64,000 nt of DNA from an uncultured Alphaproteobacteria bacterium (GCA_951812805.1 CATOSZ010000003.1:310001-374000); one strand, 5' to 3'; positions 18,801-29,458 are shown, counted from the stretch's first letter. The notes: generated by a model from the sequence alone, not told the origin. A program made the numbers and translations.

Positions 18801-20351
18801 TCAACCGTCGCGGCCCCGCGCCAGGGCCGCAAGCTCGCGCGGGCGGAAAGCACCGAAGACCAGTGCGGCGAGGCCGTAGACGAGGACGCCGGCCACGACC
18901 AGCCCGGCGAGCGCCGCGCTCCGCTCGACCCCCGCAACGGCCAGCTGCGCGGCGAGCAGCGTTTGCAGCCCCCAAAGTGCCAGCACCATCACCGCGGTGG
19001 CGGCGATAATCGCGGCGAGGCGGCGGCGAAGCCGCGCGTCGGGCGCCAGCTGACCGCGCCGGTGAAGCACGGCGGCCAGCAGGCCGACATTGACCCAGGC
19101 GGCGATCGCCGTCGCCAGGGCCAGGCCCACATGCTGCAGATAGCGCATTAAAATCAGGTTGAGGACGAGGTTCACCACAAGTGCCAGAACGGCGATCTTC
19201 ACCGGCGTGCGCGTGTCCCTGCGCGCGAAGTAGGCGGGCGTCAGCACCTTGATCAGGACATAGGCCGGCAGGCCCGCGGCATAGGCGACGAGCGCCGCGC
19301 CTGTCGCCGCCGTCGTCGCCGGGGTGAAGGCGCCCCGCTCGAACAGGCCGCCGATCAGGTCGCCGGCCAGCAGGATCAGGGCGGCGGCGGCCGGAAGCGT
19401 CAGCACCGCCGCGAACTCGATACCCCGGTTCTGGCTAGCGAGCGCCGCGGCATCCTCACCCCGTGCGATCTGCCGCGCGATCAAGGGCAACAGCGCCGTG
19501 CCGACGGCGACGCCGACGACACCGATCGGCAGCTGGTTCAGCCGGTCGGCATAGAACAGGAAGGAAATCGACCCCTCCGGCAGCAGCGAGGCGAGGATGA
19601 TGTCGACCACCAGGTTGATCTGCGCCACCCCGGCGCCGAGCGCGGCGGGCGCCATAAGCAGCAACAGCTCGCGCACGTCCGGCGTCAGCCGCGGGCGCGG
19701 CAGGCGCGGCAGATACCCCGCGCGAACCGCGGCGCCGACCAGCCAGAGGAACTGCACCACGCCGGCGAGCGAAACGCCGATCGCCAGGCCGTGGCCGGGT
19801 GTCGCGAAGGTTTCATCCAGGAACAGCAGCGAGGCGATCAGACACAGGTTCAACAGCACCGGCGCGGCGGCGGCGGCGGCGAAGCGGCGCAGGCTGTTCA
19901 GCACGCCCGCCAGCAGCGAAACCAGGCTGATCAGCATCAGATAGGGAAAGGTCAGCCGCGTCAGCGTCACCGCCAGGTCGAACTTTTCCGGGTCGTCCGC
20001 GAAGCCGGGCGCCAGCACCAGCATGATCCAGGGCATCGCCCCCTGCATTATGGCGGTGAACAGCAGCAGAACCACGAGCAGCAGGCCGAGCGCCGCATCG
20101 GCGAAGGCGAAGGCGAAATCACGCCCGCGCCGTTCCACCAGGCCGGCGAACACCGGCACGAAGCCCGCGTTGAAGGCCCCCTCGGCGAACAGGCGGCGGA
20201 AGAAGTTCGGCAGCTTGAAGGCGACGAAGAACGCGTCCGCGACCGGCCCCGCGCCCAGCACCGCCGCCATCAGGATATCGCGGACGAAGCCGAGCACACG
20301 GCTCGCCATGGTGTAGCCGCCGATGGTTGCGGCGAATCGTGCGAGCGCCAT
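18801..20351 (-). CDS. murJ: Lipid II flippase MurJ
   Basis: A 516-residue integral-membrane MOP-superfamily protein that flips the peptidoglycan precursor lipid II. It shows the N-terminal [20 protein letters not shown], the conserved [18 protein letters not shown] near residue 50 and about 14 hydrophobic segments through to the C-terminus. The frame is open further upstream, but ATG 20351 gives the canonical MurJ N-terminus. Four bases or so beyond lie the 5' end of the SDR gene region on the same strand. Confidence 0.95.
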   Translation of the reverse strand: MALARFAATIGGYTMASRVLGFVRDILMAAVLGAGPVADAFFVAFKLPNFFRRLFAEGAFNAGFVPVFAGLVERRGRDFAFAFADAALGLLLVVLLLFTAIMQGAMPWIMLVLAPGFADDPEKFDLAVTLTRLTFPYLMLISLVSLLAGVLNSLRRFAAAAAAPVLLNLCLIASLLFLDETFATPGHGLAIGVSLAGVVQFLWLVGAAVRAGYLPRLPRPRLTPDVRELLLLMAPAALGAGVAQINLVVDIILASLLPEGSISFLFYADRLNQLPIGVVGVAVGTALLPLIARQIARGEDAAALASQNRGIEFAAVLTLPAAAALILLAGDLIGGLFERGAFTPATTAATGAALVAYAAGLPAYVLIKVLTPAYFARRDTRTPVKIAVLALVVNLVLNLILMRYLQHVGLALATAIAAWVNVGLLAAVLHRRGQLAPDARLRRRLAAIIAATAVMVLALWGLQTLLAAQLAVAGVERSAALAGLVVAGVLVYGLAALVFGAFRPRELAALARGRDG

Positions 20352-20392
20352 GGCGCCAGTGTTACCCGAACCCGCAGCCGGGCGGAAGCGGA

Positions 20393-21172
<780 letters not shown>

Positions 21173-21323
21173 GGCCGCGCTCCCCCTGTACGTCGTCTCG
21201 GACCCTCCCAGCCCGGCGACCCGGATGCAAGGCCCCGGTGTGTATTTCCCCTTCGACACCGCACCCATGGCCTAGACTGTCCGCGCGATCGTCGACTCTG
21301 CGGAAAAGGAAAGGGCGGGTGCC

Positions 21324-22088
21324 ATGGCGCTGATCTTTCGCGGTCTTCTGGCCGCCCTCGTCGCCGTCGCCCTGGCCGGCCTCGGCGCCCTCGCCGCTCT
21401 TCTGCTGACAGCGCTCGTCGGCGACGTTGTCGGCACCGGCCAGCAGGAGGGCGCGCTCGGCATGGCCGGCGTGATGGGCGCAATGCCGCTCGGCGGGATC
21501 GCCGGCGCCGGGTTCGGCCTATGGCTCGGCTGGCGGACGGGCGGCAAGATTTCGGCGCGACGGTCCGCCGCCATCACCCTGCCGATCCTGGCCGCGGCCG
21601 CCGGCCTCGCCCTCTGGCTGTGGCCGCTGCTGGCGCCGCCACCGCCCAGGCCCATCGATCCCTTCGAAATCCAGGGCGCGCGGCCGATGGTCGAGCTCCA
21701 GGTCCGGCTCGACCGGATCCGCGAACCGGGCGGCATCAGCGTGCTCTGGCGCCCTATCCTTCATAGCCGCGGTCATCCCCGTCTCGTCGGCTGGGCGCAT
21801 GTCCCCGAGCGGGTCGTGGACAGCGTTTCGATCTTCAACCTGCGCGTCGAGCTCTCCCACCGCCACGCCGGGCGTGTCCTGGAACTGCGCTGGAACAGCG
21901 CGCCGGAGGGGGCCTACCTGTTCGACCTGCCGTTCGGCGAGGTGCCCACGGCCACGGCCGATTTCGGGCCCTGGCGCCGGGTGGACCGGGTCGCCGAGGG
22001 CGGCGCGGTGCGGCCGGCGCCGGCCGATCTCGCCGTCCATGTCCGTTGGCGGGTCACAGTCGATCCGGACCGGGTGCCGTCGAATTGA
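21324..22088 (+). CDS. Hypothetical membrane protein
   Basis: A 254-residue protein I do not recognise. Three strongly hydrophobic, Gly/Ala-rich segments span about residues 5-35, 45-70 and 85-105, separated by a short basic loop (WRTGGKISARRS). A Pro-rich hinge (APPPPRPIDPFE) leads to a 140-residue soluble domain rich in beta-type sequence. ATG 21324 has a GGAAAGGAAAGGGCGG stretch upstream. It is divergent from the SDR gene and upstream of the MaoC cluster; no function can be inferred. Confidence 0.6.
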   Translation: MALIFRGLLAALVAVALAGLGALAALLLTALVGDVVGTGQQEGALGMAGVMGAMPLGGIAGAGFGLWLGWRTGGKISARRSAAITLPILAAAAGLALWLWPLLAPPPPRPIDPFEIQGARPMVELQVRLDRIREPGGISVLWRPILHSRGHPRLVGWAHVPERVVDSVSIFNLRVELSHRHAGRVLELRWNSAPEGAYLFDLPFGEVPTATADFGPWRRVDRVAEGGAVRPAPADLAVHVRWRVTVDPDRVPSN

Positions 22089-22186
22089 GGGCGGCGCGGC
22101 GGGAAATTCACATCGCCTCTCGCCATGGCCCCCTGGTTTGTGGGAGTTTAGGCGCGAAACACAGCAACGATGAGGAGATACCCGCC

Positions 22187-22645
22187 ATGGTGAAAGTCGC
22201 CAATCCGCAAGCCATGAAGGACTATGTCGGCAAGGAACTGGGCGTCAGTGAGTGGATCGACGTCGACCAGGCGATGATCGACGCCTTCGCCGACGCCACC
22301 GGCGACCATCAATGGATCCATGTCGACGTGGAACGGGCGAAGACCGAGCTGCCGGGCGGCAAGACCATCGCGCACGGCTATCTAACGCTCTCCCTGCTGC
22401 CGCGCATGATGTACGAGATCTATGAGATCGTCGACAAGAGCCACGGCCTCAACTACGGCTCGAACAAGGTGCGTTTCACCAATCCGGTGCCCGCCGGCTC
22501 ACGCGTGCGCGGCAAGGCGAGCTGCAAGGCCTGCGAGGACGTGAAGGGCGACGGCGTGCGCATCATCAACGAGTTCTCCGTCGAGATCGAAGGCCAGGAA
22601 CGCCCGGCGCTGATCGCCGAGGTGATCAGCCTGGTCTATCCCTGA
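22187..22645 (+). CDS. MaoC-like dehydratase (R-specific enoyl-CoA hydratase type)
   Basis: A 152-residue hot-dog protein. The hydratase active site is visible as DATGDHQWIHVDVERA, where Asp and His five residues later match the catalytic pair of (R)-specific enoyl-CoA hydratases, followed by TIAHGYLTLSLLP and NYGSNKVRFTNPVPAG. It should hydrate an enoyl-CoA thioester. ATG 22187 follows a good GAGGAG site. It is the first gene of the plus-strand cluster that includes an acyl-CoA dehydrogenase and a CoA-transferase. Confidence 0.87.
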   Translation: MVKVANPQAMKDYVGKELGVSEWIDVDQAMIDAFADATGDHQWIHVDVERAKTELPGGKTIAHGYLTLSLLPRMMYEIYEIVDKSHGLNYGSNKVRFTNPVPAGSRVRGKASCKACEDVKGDGVRIINEFSVEIEGQERPALIAEVISLVYP

Positions 22646-22662
22646 ACCGCGGGAGCCACGCC

Positions 22663-23769
22663 ATGAACGACGCCCTGGCCGTCACCGCCCGCCTGCCCCG
22701 TGCCCGGCCGGAGGATGTCGGCCTCGACGCCGCGCGCCTCGCCGAAGCGACCCGCTTCGTCGAGGCGAGCGAGACGCCCTGGCCGCGCGATCTCTCTGAG
22801 CGTCTGCGCGACGGGGAGTTCGAGCCGCCGCCCTATAACCAGCCCCTCGGCCCCCTGTTCGAACGGGGTGGGCCGGCCGGCCTGGTGCTGCGCCGGGGCC
22901 GCGTGGTGGCGGAATGGGGCGATCCCGCGCGCGCCGACCTCACCTTCTCCGCCGCCAAAAGCTATCTCGGCATCATCGCCGGCCTCGCCTGGGACGACGG
23001 CCTGATCCCGGACCTAGATGCGCCGATCGGCGAGACGGTGCACGACGGCGGCTTCGACAGTGAACAGAACCGCACCATCACCTGGCGGCAGCTGTTGCAG
23101 CAGACCAGCGAGTGGGAGGGCGAGCTGTTCGATCGACCCGACTGGATCGATCGCAATCGCGAGGTCGGCCCGGGCGCCGACAACGCCCGCAAGGGCGAGC
23201 CCCGCACCCTGACGGCGCCGGGCGGCTTCTGGGAATACAACGACGTCCGCGTCAACCGGATGAGCCTGTCGCTGCTGCGCCTGTTCGGCCGGTCCCTGCC
23301 CGACGTGCTCAAGGAACGGATCATGGATCCGATCGGCGCGTCCGACGGCTGGCACTGGTACCCCTACGACAACGCCGGCGTCGAGGTCGACGGCACGACC
23401 CTGTGGTCGGTGCCGGGCGGCACGCATTGGGGCGGCGGCCTGCGCATCTCGGCCGAAGACCAGGCCCGGCTCGGCCTGCTGATCGCGGCCGGCGGTACCT
23501 GGGGCGGGCGGCGGCTGCTGTCGGAGGCCTGGATCGAGGAGATGCTGACGCCCTGCGCCATCAAGCCGATCTACGGCTTCATGTGGTGGTTGAACACCAA
23601 CGGCGCCTATCACGCAGCAGCGCCGGAGACGAGCGTCTTCGCCATGGGCGCGGGACAGAACCTGATCTGGGTGGATGCGTCGCGCGAGCTCGTCGCCGTC
23701 GCCCGCTGGATCGATTCCGGGAAGGTCGGCGACTGGATCGCCGCCCTGATGGCCGCGCTGGACGACTGA
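22663..23769 (+). CDS. Serine hydrolase, beta-lactamase/penicillin-binding fold (class C-like)
   Basis: A 368-residue protein of the beta-lactamase superfamily without an obvious signal peptide. The nucleophile motif S-x-x-K is in FSAAKSYLG (about residue 97) and the Tyr-x-Asn-like motif in WEYNDVRVN (about 190). The third motif region reads GGTHWGGGLRIS. Cytoplasmic relatives are often esterases or amidases rather than beta-lactamases. It follows maoC by 17 bases and precedes the acyl-CoA dehydrogenase by 27, so it is probably cotranscribed in an acid or ester degradation pathway. Confidence 0.8.
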   Translation: MNDALAVTARLPRARPEDVGLDAARLAEATRFVEASETPWPRDLSERLRDGEFEPPPYNQPLGPLFERGGPAGLVLRRGRVVAEWGDPARADLTFSAAKSYLGIIAGLAWDDGLIPDLDAPIGETVHDGGFDSEQNRTITWRQLLQQTSEWEGELFDRPDWIDRNREVGPGADNARKGEPRTLTAPGGFWEYNDVRVNRMSLSLLRLFGRSLPDVLKERIMDPIGASDGWHWYPYDNAGVEVDGTTLWSVPGGTHWGGGLRISAEDQARLGLLIAAGGTWGGRRLLSEAWIEEMLTPCAIKPIYGFMWWLNTNGAYHAAAPETSVFAMGAGQNLIWVDASRELVAVARWIDSGKVGDWIAALMAALDD

Positions 23770-23796
23770 ACAGACGACGAGGAGGGAGCCAAAGCC

Positions 23797-24999
23797 ATGG
23801 ACCTGACGCTGGCGGCGGAAGACCAGGCCTTTCGCGAGGACGTGAACGCCTTCATCGACGAGGCCTTGACCGACGACCTGGCCGAGGCGGGCCGCCTGAC
23901 CAGCGGCATCTTCGCCGACGTCGAGATCGGCCGGCGTTGGCACAAGGCGTTGCACGCCAAGGGCTGGATCGCGCCCGCCTGGCCGAGGGCGCACGGCGGC
24001 ACCGGCTGGAGCGCCATGCAACGCTTCATCTTCGAGCGGGAATGCGCCGCGCGCGGGGCGCCACGCCTCTTCGCCATGGGGCTGCGCATGGTCGGCCCCG
24101 TCATCATGAAGTTCGGCCGGGACGACCAGAAGGACTTCTACCTGCCGAAGATCCTCTCGGGCGAGGACACCTGGTGCCAGGGCTATTCCGAGCCCGGCTC
24201 CGGCTCCGACCTGGCGGCGCTGCAGACCCGGGCCGTCCAGGACGGCGACGACTATGTCGTCAACGGCACCAAGATCTGGACCTCCGGCGCGCAATACGCC
24301 AACCGGATGTTCTGCCTGGTCCGCACCTCGAGCGAGGGCAAACGCCAGGAAGGTATCAGCTTCATCCTGATCGACATGGACACCCCCGGCATCACCATCG
24401 AGCCGATCATCACGCTCGCCGGCGACCATGAGGTGAACCAAGTCTTCTTCGACGATGTCCGCGTGCCGGTCGCCAACCGGGTGGGCGAGGAGAACCAGGG
24501 CTGGACCGTCGCCAAATACCTGCTGGAATTCGAACGCGGCGGCACCGCCTACGGCCCGGGCCTGGGCGCGGCCTGCGCCAAGCTTCGCACGCTGGCGGAG
24601 AACGAGCCCGCCGCCGGTGACGCCCTGATCGCGGACGCGCACTTCAAGTCCAAGCTGGACGCGGCGGAGATCGAGGTCCGCGCGCTCGACGCCACCGAAC
24701 AACGGTTGATGAGCGCGATGAGCCAGGGCCAGAACCCGGGCGCCGCCTCCTCCATGCTGAAGACCCGCGGCTCGGAGGTGAACCAGACGTTGAGCGAGCT
24801 GTCCGTGGAGGCGATCGCCCACTACGGCTTCCCTTTCCAGCCGGAAGCGCGCGTACCCGGCAACAACGTCGAGCCCGTCGGCCCGGCGCATGGCGTGCCG
24901 GCGATGCCGCGCTATCTCAATGTCCGGGCCCATTCGATCTATGCCGGCTCGAACGAGATCCAGCGCAACATCATGGCCAAACTGGTGCTGGGGCTCTGA
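23797..24999 (+). CDS. Acyl-CoA dehydrogenase
   Basis: A 400-residue FAD-dependent acyl-CoA dehydrogenase. It shows WCQGYSEPGSGSDLAALQTRA (the ACAD signature 1), VNGTKIWTSGAQYANRMF, VRVPVANRVGEENQGWTVAKY and the C-terminal RAHSIYAGSNEIQRNIMAKL (signature 2). It oxidises an acyl-CoA to the enoyl-CoA, which the upstream MaoC protein could hydrate. Substrate chain length cannot be read from the sequence. GGAGGGAGCC lies before the ATG, and the M20 gene starts two bases after the stop. Confidence 0.93.
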   Translation: MDLTLAAEDQAFREDVNAFIDEALTDDLAEAGRLTSGIFADVEIGRRWHKALHAKGWIAPAWPRAHGGTGWSAMQRFIFERECAARGAPRLFAMGLRMVGPVIMKFGRDDQKDFYLPKILSGEDTWCQGYSEPGSGSDLAALQTRAVQDGDDYVVNGTKIWTSGAQYANRMFCLVRTSSEGKRQEGISFILIDMDTPGITIEPIITLAGDHEVNQVFFDDVRVPVANRVGEENQGWTVAKYLLEFERGGTAYGPGLGAACAKLRTLAENEPAAGDALIADAHFKSKLDAAEIEVRALDATEQRLMSAMSQGQNPGAASSMLKTRGSEVNQTLSELSVEAIAHYGFPFQPEARVPGNNVEPVGPAHGVPAMPRYLNVRAHSIYAGSNEIQRNIMAKLVLGL

Positions 25000-25001
25000 G
25001 C

Positions 25002-26414
25002 ATGACCGACCGCAGCGCCGCGCTCGCCCAGATCGCCGCCTATTTCGACGAGGGCCGCTTCCTGGAGGAGCTGACCCGCCGGGTAGCGATCCCGTCCACA
25101 GCGCAAGTGCCGGAGCATCGCGACGATCTCTATCGCTATTTGGGCGACGAGATCGCGCCGCTGCTGGAAGAGATGGGCTATGCCTGCGAGGTGATGGAAA
25201 ACCCGGTGCCGGCGGGCGGCCCCTTCCTGGTCGCCGAACGGCGCGAGGGCGAGGATCTGCCGACCGTGCTGACCTATGGCCACGGCGACGTCGTCCGCGG
25301 TCTGGAGGGGGAATGGCGCGACGGCCTCGACCCCTGGCGCCTGACCCGGGAGGGCGACCGGCTCTACGGCCGGGGCACCGCCGACAACAAGGGCCAGCAC
25401 ACGATCAATATCGCGGCGCTGCGCGCGGTGCTGGAAACCCGCGGCCGGCTCGGCTTCAACTCGCGCATCCTGCTCGAATGCTCGGAGGAGCTCGGCTCAC
25501 CCGGCCTGAACGAATTCGCCGAAGCCAACCGCGAGCGACTCACCGCCGACGTGCTGATCGGCTCCGACGGGCCCCGCCTCAAGCCGGAGGCACCGACCCT
25601 CTTCATGGGCACCCGCGGCGCGATGAACTTCGAACTGATCGTCGACCTGCGCGAGGGCGGGCACCATTCCGGCAACTGGGGCGGCCTGATCTCCAATGCC
25701 GGCACGCGCATGGCGAACGCGCTGGCGACACTGGTCGGCCCGAAGGGGGAGATCCTGCTGGACGACCTGAAGCCGCAGGCCATTCCCAACTCGGTGCGCG
25801 CGGCGCTCGCCGGTTGCGAGGTCGATGGCGGGGCCGACGGCCCGGAGATCGAGCCCGACTGGGGCGAGCCGGGCCTGACGCCGGAAGAGCGGGTGTTCGG
25901 CTGGAACGCCTTCGAGGTGCTGGCCTTCAAGGCCGGCAACCCGGACCGGGTGGTCAACGCGATTCCCGCGCGCGCGACCGCCTGGTGCCAGATCCGCTTC
26001 ACCGTCGACCGCGATCCGGAAACCTTCCTGCCGGCGATCCGCCGCCATCTCGACGCGCACGGCTACCAGGACGTCGGCGTCGAACAGGGCATGCGCAAGG
26101 TCTACATGCGGGCGACGCGGCTGCTGCCGGACCATCCCTGGGTGCAATGGTGCGTACGCTCGATAGAGACGACGCTCGGCCGCGGGCCGATGGTGCTGCC
26201 GAACCTCGGCGGCTCCCTGCCGAACGACGTCTTCGCCAACACCTTGGGCGTGCCGACGATCTGGGTGCCGCACTCCTACGCCTCCTGTTCGCAGCATGCC
26301 CCGGACGAGCACATGCTGGCCTCCATCGCGCGGGAGGGCCTGGACATCATGACCGGCATCTTCTGGGACTTGGGCGCCGGCGATACGCCCGGGGCCGAGG
26401 CCGAGGCGGCGTGA
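25002..26414 (+). CDS. M20-family metallopeptidase
   Basis: A 470-residue zinc aminoacylase/carboxypeptidase-type enzyme. Metal ligands are visible in LTYGHGDVV (His), GRGTADNKGQH (Asp), ECSEELGSPG (Glu pair) and IGSDGPR, with a late His in WVPHSYASC. The family hydrolyses N-acyl amino acids, dipeptides or hydantoin-derived carbamoyl amino acids. Here the neighbours (acyl-CoA dehydrogenase, CoA-transferase, serine hydrolase) suggest deacylation of an N-acyl compound, which is inference. Confidence 0.87.
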   Translation: MTDRSAALAQIAAYFDEGRFLEELTRRVAIPSTAQVPEHRDDLYRYLGDEIAPLLEEMGYACEVMENPVPAGGPFLVAERREGEDLPTVLTYGHGDVVRGLEGEWRDGLDPWRLTREGDRLYGRGTADNKGQHTINIAALRAVLETRGRLGFNSRILLECSEELGSPGLNEFAEANRERLTADVLIGSDGPRLKPEAPTLFMGTRGAMNFELIVDLREGGHHSGNWGGLISNAGTRMANALATLVGPKGEILLDDLKPQAIPNSVRAALAGCEVDGGADGPEIEPDWGEPGLTPEERVFGWNAFEVLAFKAGNPDRVVNAIPARATAWCQIRFTVDRDPETFLPAIRRHLDAHGYQDVGVEQGMRKVYMRATRLLPDHPWVQWCVRSIETTLGRGPMVLPNLGGSLPNDVFANTLGVPTIWVPHSYASCSQHAPDEHMLASIAREGLDIMTGIFWDLGAGDTPGAEAEAA

Positions 26415-26430
26415 GGGCCGCTATCGCCCC

Positions 26431-27762
26431 GTGAAGTTCGCCCAGTTCGGCGCCATCCGGCGCACCCTCGGGCATCGCGACTACGGCCTCTACAGCGCCG
26501 GCAATTCGGTCAGCCTGGTCGGCAACTGGATCCAGCGGGTCGCCGTCGGCTGGCTCGCCTGGGAACTGACCGGCTCCGGTGCCTGGCTCGGCCTGCTGGC
26601 GATGGCCGACCTCTCGCCCGCGCTGATCCTGGGCCCGCTCGGCGGTGCCGTCGCCGATCGCGGTGGCCGGCTGCGGCTGATCCAGATCGCGCAGGCGGTG
26701 TCGATGGTGACCTCCCTCGTCCTCGTCGCGCTGATCATGACCGAACTGGTGACGCCGGAACTGCTCTTCCTCCTGGTCCTGGTCTCCGGCGCCGCGCAGG
26801 GCTTCATCCAGCCCGCGCGCCTTTCCCTGATACCCCGCCTGGTGCCGCGCGAGGATATCTCCACCGCCGTCGCCATCAACGCCATCATCTTCAACCTCGC
26901 CCGCTTCATCGGCCCGGCGATCGCCGGCCTGCTGATCGTCTCCGTCGACGTCGCCGCCGCCTTCGCCGTGAACAGCGTCAGCTTCCTCGCCTTCATGCTC
27001 GTGCTCTCCCACATCCGCCTGCGCGAGGACGCCCTGCCGGGCAAGAAAGCCGCCGACGCCTCCCTGCTCGCCGATATCGGCGAGGGCCTGGCCTATACGG
27101 CGCGCCATCCGGGCATCGGACCGCTCCTCCTGCTGTCGGTCTGCATGAGCCTCGGCGTGCGGCCCTATATCGAGCTGCTGCCGGGCTTCGCGAGCGCGGT
27201 GTTCGACAAGGGCGCCGACGGTCTGGCGGCGCTCACCTCGACGATCGGCGCCGGCGCGATTGTCAGCGGCTTCTGGCTCGCCGGACGTGGCGGGCGCGAG
27301 GGGTTGGGACGCCTCACACTCATCGCCATGGGCGTCCTCATCCTTTCGGTCATCGGCTTCGCGGCGACGACGAACTACGCGGTTGCGCTCGTGCTGATGG
27401 GCGTCTCGGGCCTCGCCATGGTGGTCGGCGGCGTCGGCGCGCAGACCCTCATCCAGCTTTCGGTGCAGCCGGAGATGCGGGCCCGGGTGATGAGCCTCTA
27501 TGGCCTGATCTTCCGTGGCGGGCCGGCGGCAGGCGCGCTCGCCATGGGGGCGGCCTCGGAAGTCGTCGGCCTGCGCTGGCCGCTCGCCGTCGGCGGGCTG
27601 GCGACCCTGGTGGTCTGGCTGGCGATCTGGTGGCGCAAGCGCGAGCCGATCTCCGACCTCGAAGGCCGCGGCCAGACCCGGGAATCGCCAAGCCCCCGGC
27701 CAGCGGCTAGTCTCGGCGCCCCGGAACGAGACGATTCGACGACGCACGGAGACAAGACATGA
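26431..27762 (+). CDS. MFS transporter, EntS/MFS_3-like
   Basis: A 443-residue major-facilitator protein with about 10-12 membrane segments. The N-terminal RHRDYGLYSAGNSVSLVGNWIQRVAVGWLAW-type region and the repeated GPLGGAVADRGGRLRLI loop place it in the MFS_3 (EntS-like exporter) group. GTG 26431 is the start, 16 bases after the M20 stop. It overlaps the next gene by 4 bases (ATGA). Export of a small acid or siderophore-like compound is a family-level guess. Confidence 0.85.
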   Translation: MKFAQFGAIRRTLGHRDYGLYSAGNSVSLVGNWIQRVAVGWLAWELTGSGAWLGLLAMADLSPALILGPLGGAVADRGGRLRLIQIAQAVSMVTSLVLVALIMTELVTPELLFLLVLVSGAAQGFIQPARLSLIPRLVPREDISTAVAINAIIFNLARFIGPAIAGLLIVSVDVAAAFAVNSVSFLAFMLVLSHIRLREDALPGKKAADASLLADIGEGLAYTARHPGIGPLLLLSVCMSLGVRPYIELLPGFASAVFDKGADGLAALTSTIGAGAIVSGFWLAGRGGREGLGRLTLIAMGVLILSVIGFAATTNYAVALVLMGVSGLAMVVGGVGAQTLIQLSVQPEMRARVMSLYGLIFRGGPAAGALAMGAASEVVGLRWPLAVGGLATLVVWLAIWWRKREPISDLEGRGQTRESPSPRPAASLGAPERDDSTTHGDKT

Positions 27763-28973
27763 ACGAGGCGCCGCCACTGGAGGACATCAAGGTCCTGGAG
27801 TTCTCCCACGCGATCATGGGGCCGTCCGCCGGCATGATCCTGGGCGACCTCGGCGCCGACGTCGTCAAGATCGAGCCGGTGCCGCGCGGTGACCGCACGC
27901 GCCACCTGAAGAATGTCGGCGTCGGTTTCTTCCCCTATTTCGGCCGCAACAAACGCTCGCTGGCGATCGACGTGCAGGCGCCGGAATGCCGCGAGGTGAT
28001 GGACGCGCTGGTGAAACAGTCCGACGTGGTGCTGGAGAATTTCGCGCCGGGCTCGATGGACAAGTGGCTGCTCGGCTATGAACGGCTGCGGGAGCTCAAT
28101 CCCCGGCTGATCTATTGCGCCCTCAAGGGTTTTCTCTCCGGCCCCTACGAGCACCGCCGCGCGCTCGACGAGATCGCCCAGATGATGAGCGGGCTCGCCT
28201 ACATGACCGGACCCGAGGGCCGGCCGTTGCGCGCCGGCACCTCGGTGATCGACATCCTGGGCGGCCTCGGCGGCGTCGTCGGCATCCTGGCGGCGCTGCG
28301 CGAGCGCGAGAAGACCGGCCTCGGCCAGGAAGTGAAATCGGGCCTGTTCGAGGCCGCGACCTTCATCATGGGCCAGCAGATGGTGCAGACCATGCTGACC
28401 GGCGAGATCCCCCAGACCATGGCCCGCCCGGTACGCGCCTGGGGCGTCTACGACATCTTCACCTCGAGCGACGACCGCATGATCTTCATCGGCGTGGTGA
28501 CGGAGACGCAGTGGCGCCGCTTCTGCGAGGTGTTCGAGCGCCCCGACCTCGCCGGCGACGCCCGTCTCGGCTCGAACGGCGAGCGGGTCGAGCAACGCGA
28601 ATGGCTGATCCCGGCGCTCGCCGGTTATTTCGGCCAGTTCACGGCGGCGGAGCTGCTGGAGAAGTCGGAGCGGGCCGAACTCGCCTTTGGGCCGGTCAAC
28701 CGGCCGGACCATCTGATCGATGATCCCCACCTCAACCACGAAGGCCATCTGGTCGAAGTCACTCTGCCGGACGGCAAGGTGGTGAAGGCGCCCCGCTTCT
28801 ACGTCGAAATGGGCAATCGCTGGTTCAGCGCCAGGCGCAATCCGCCCGATATCAGCGAGCACGCCCGCGAGGTGCTGGGCGGCATCGGCCTGGACGAGGG
28901 CGCGATCCACGACCTCGCCGACAAAGGCCTGATCGTGCTGCCCGACGCCCCCGACGCGGCGGCGGCGGAGTAG
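27759..28973 (+). CDS. CaiB/BaiF-type (family III) CoA-transferase
   Basis: A 404-residue family III CoA-transferase. It shows IKVLEFSHAIMGPSAGMILGDLGADV at the N-terminus (quoted in part), the KIEPVPRGDRTR region, YFGRNKRSLAID, and RPLRAGTSVIDILGGLGG containing the catalytic Asp near residue 163. The enzyme moves CoA between carboxylic acids through a mixed anhydride on Asp, and would activate a substrate for the acyl-CoA dehydrogenase and MaoC proteins of the same cluster. It ends 8 bases from the convergent preA remnant. Confidence 0.9.
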   Translation: MNEAPPLEDIKVLEFSHAIMGPSAGMILGDLGADVVKIEPVPRGDRTRHLKNVGVGFFPYFGRNKRSLAIDVQAPECREVMDALVKQSDVVLENFAPGSMDKWLLGYERLRELNPRLIYCALKGFLSGPYEHRRALDEIAQMMSGLAYMTGPEGRPLRAGTSVIDILGGLGGVVGILAALREREKTGLGQEVKSGLFEAATFIMGQQMVQTMLTGEIPQTMARPVRAWGVYDIFTSSDDRMIFIGVVTETQWRRFCEVFERPDLAGDARLGSNGERVEQREWLIPALAGYFGQFTAAELLEKSERAELAFGPVNRPDHLIDDPHLNHEGHLVEVTLPDGKVVKAPRFYVEMGNRWFSARRNPPDISEHAREVLGGIGLDEGAIHDLADKGLIVLPDAPDAAAAE

Positions 28974-28981
28974 CGATCCGA

Positions 28982-29458
28982 TCAGTCGGCGGCGTCGTCC
29001 AGCCGCTCGATCCCGGTCTTGCCGATGAACAGCGGATTGTTGCGCCGCGTGGTGAACTTGTTGCTCTCGAACACGCCCTCGGGGATGTCGAAATAGCCGC
29101 CGGCCAGCTGTTCCGGCGTCGAGGTCGCCATTGAAATGGCATCGAAGGGGCAGACGTCCATGCACAGCTCGCAGCCGATGCAATTGTCCGTGTGCACGGC
29201 GACCGTGCCCTCGGCGGTCTGGCTCAGCGCCTCGTAGAAGCACATTTGCATGCAGACCGTGCAGGTCGGGTTCTGGCAGGGATCGTCGTCGATGACGGCG
29301 TAGTTGCGCGCCTTGTTGAACTGCTCGTCGTAATCCTTGGCGGCGGCGCCCGAGGCGATGGCGAACATCTCGTCGAGCGAGGCATAGCCATGCTCGTCCA
29401 TGAACTTCTCGAGGCCCGAGATCATGCGGGGCAGCCACTTGATGCCCTTGACCATCAG
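28982..29458 (-). pseudogene. preA: PreA-like C-terminal ferredoxin domain, 5' truncated by IS21
   Basis: The 157-residue open frame from ATG 29455 looks like a small ferredoxin but matches only the C-terminus of the dihydropyrimidine dehydrogenase subunit PreA: IKWLPRMISGLEKFMDEHGY is the linker after the TIM barrel, followed by two 4Fe-4S motifs (CQNPTCTVCMQMC and CIGCELCMDVCPFD). One more PreA-like codon (Leu) lies before the ATG; then the IS21 terminus TGTGAATCGG begins. The FMN-binding barrel is gone. A short ferredoxin might still be made, but most likely this is a dead fragment of a pyrimidine-catabolism gene. Confidence 0.8.

Noticed and set aside
23014-24933. 639-codon minus-strand frame over the serine hydrolase and acyl-CoA dehydrogenase
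   Set aside because: Antisense of two well-supported enzymes; low-complexity composition and no family features.
28982-29455. Independent small ferredoxin gene
   Set aside because: The sequence before the iron-sulfur motifs is the PreA linker and the frame is cut precisely at the IS21 terminus, so a truncated preA explains it better.
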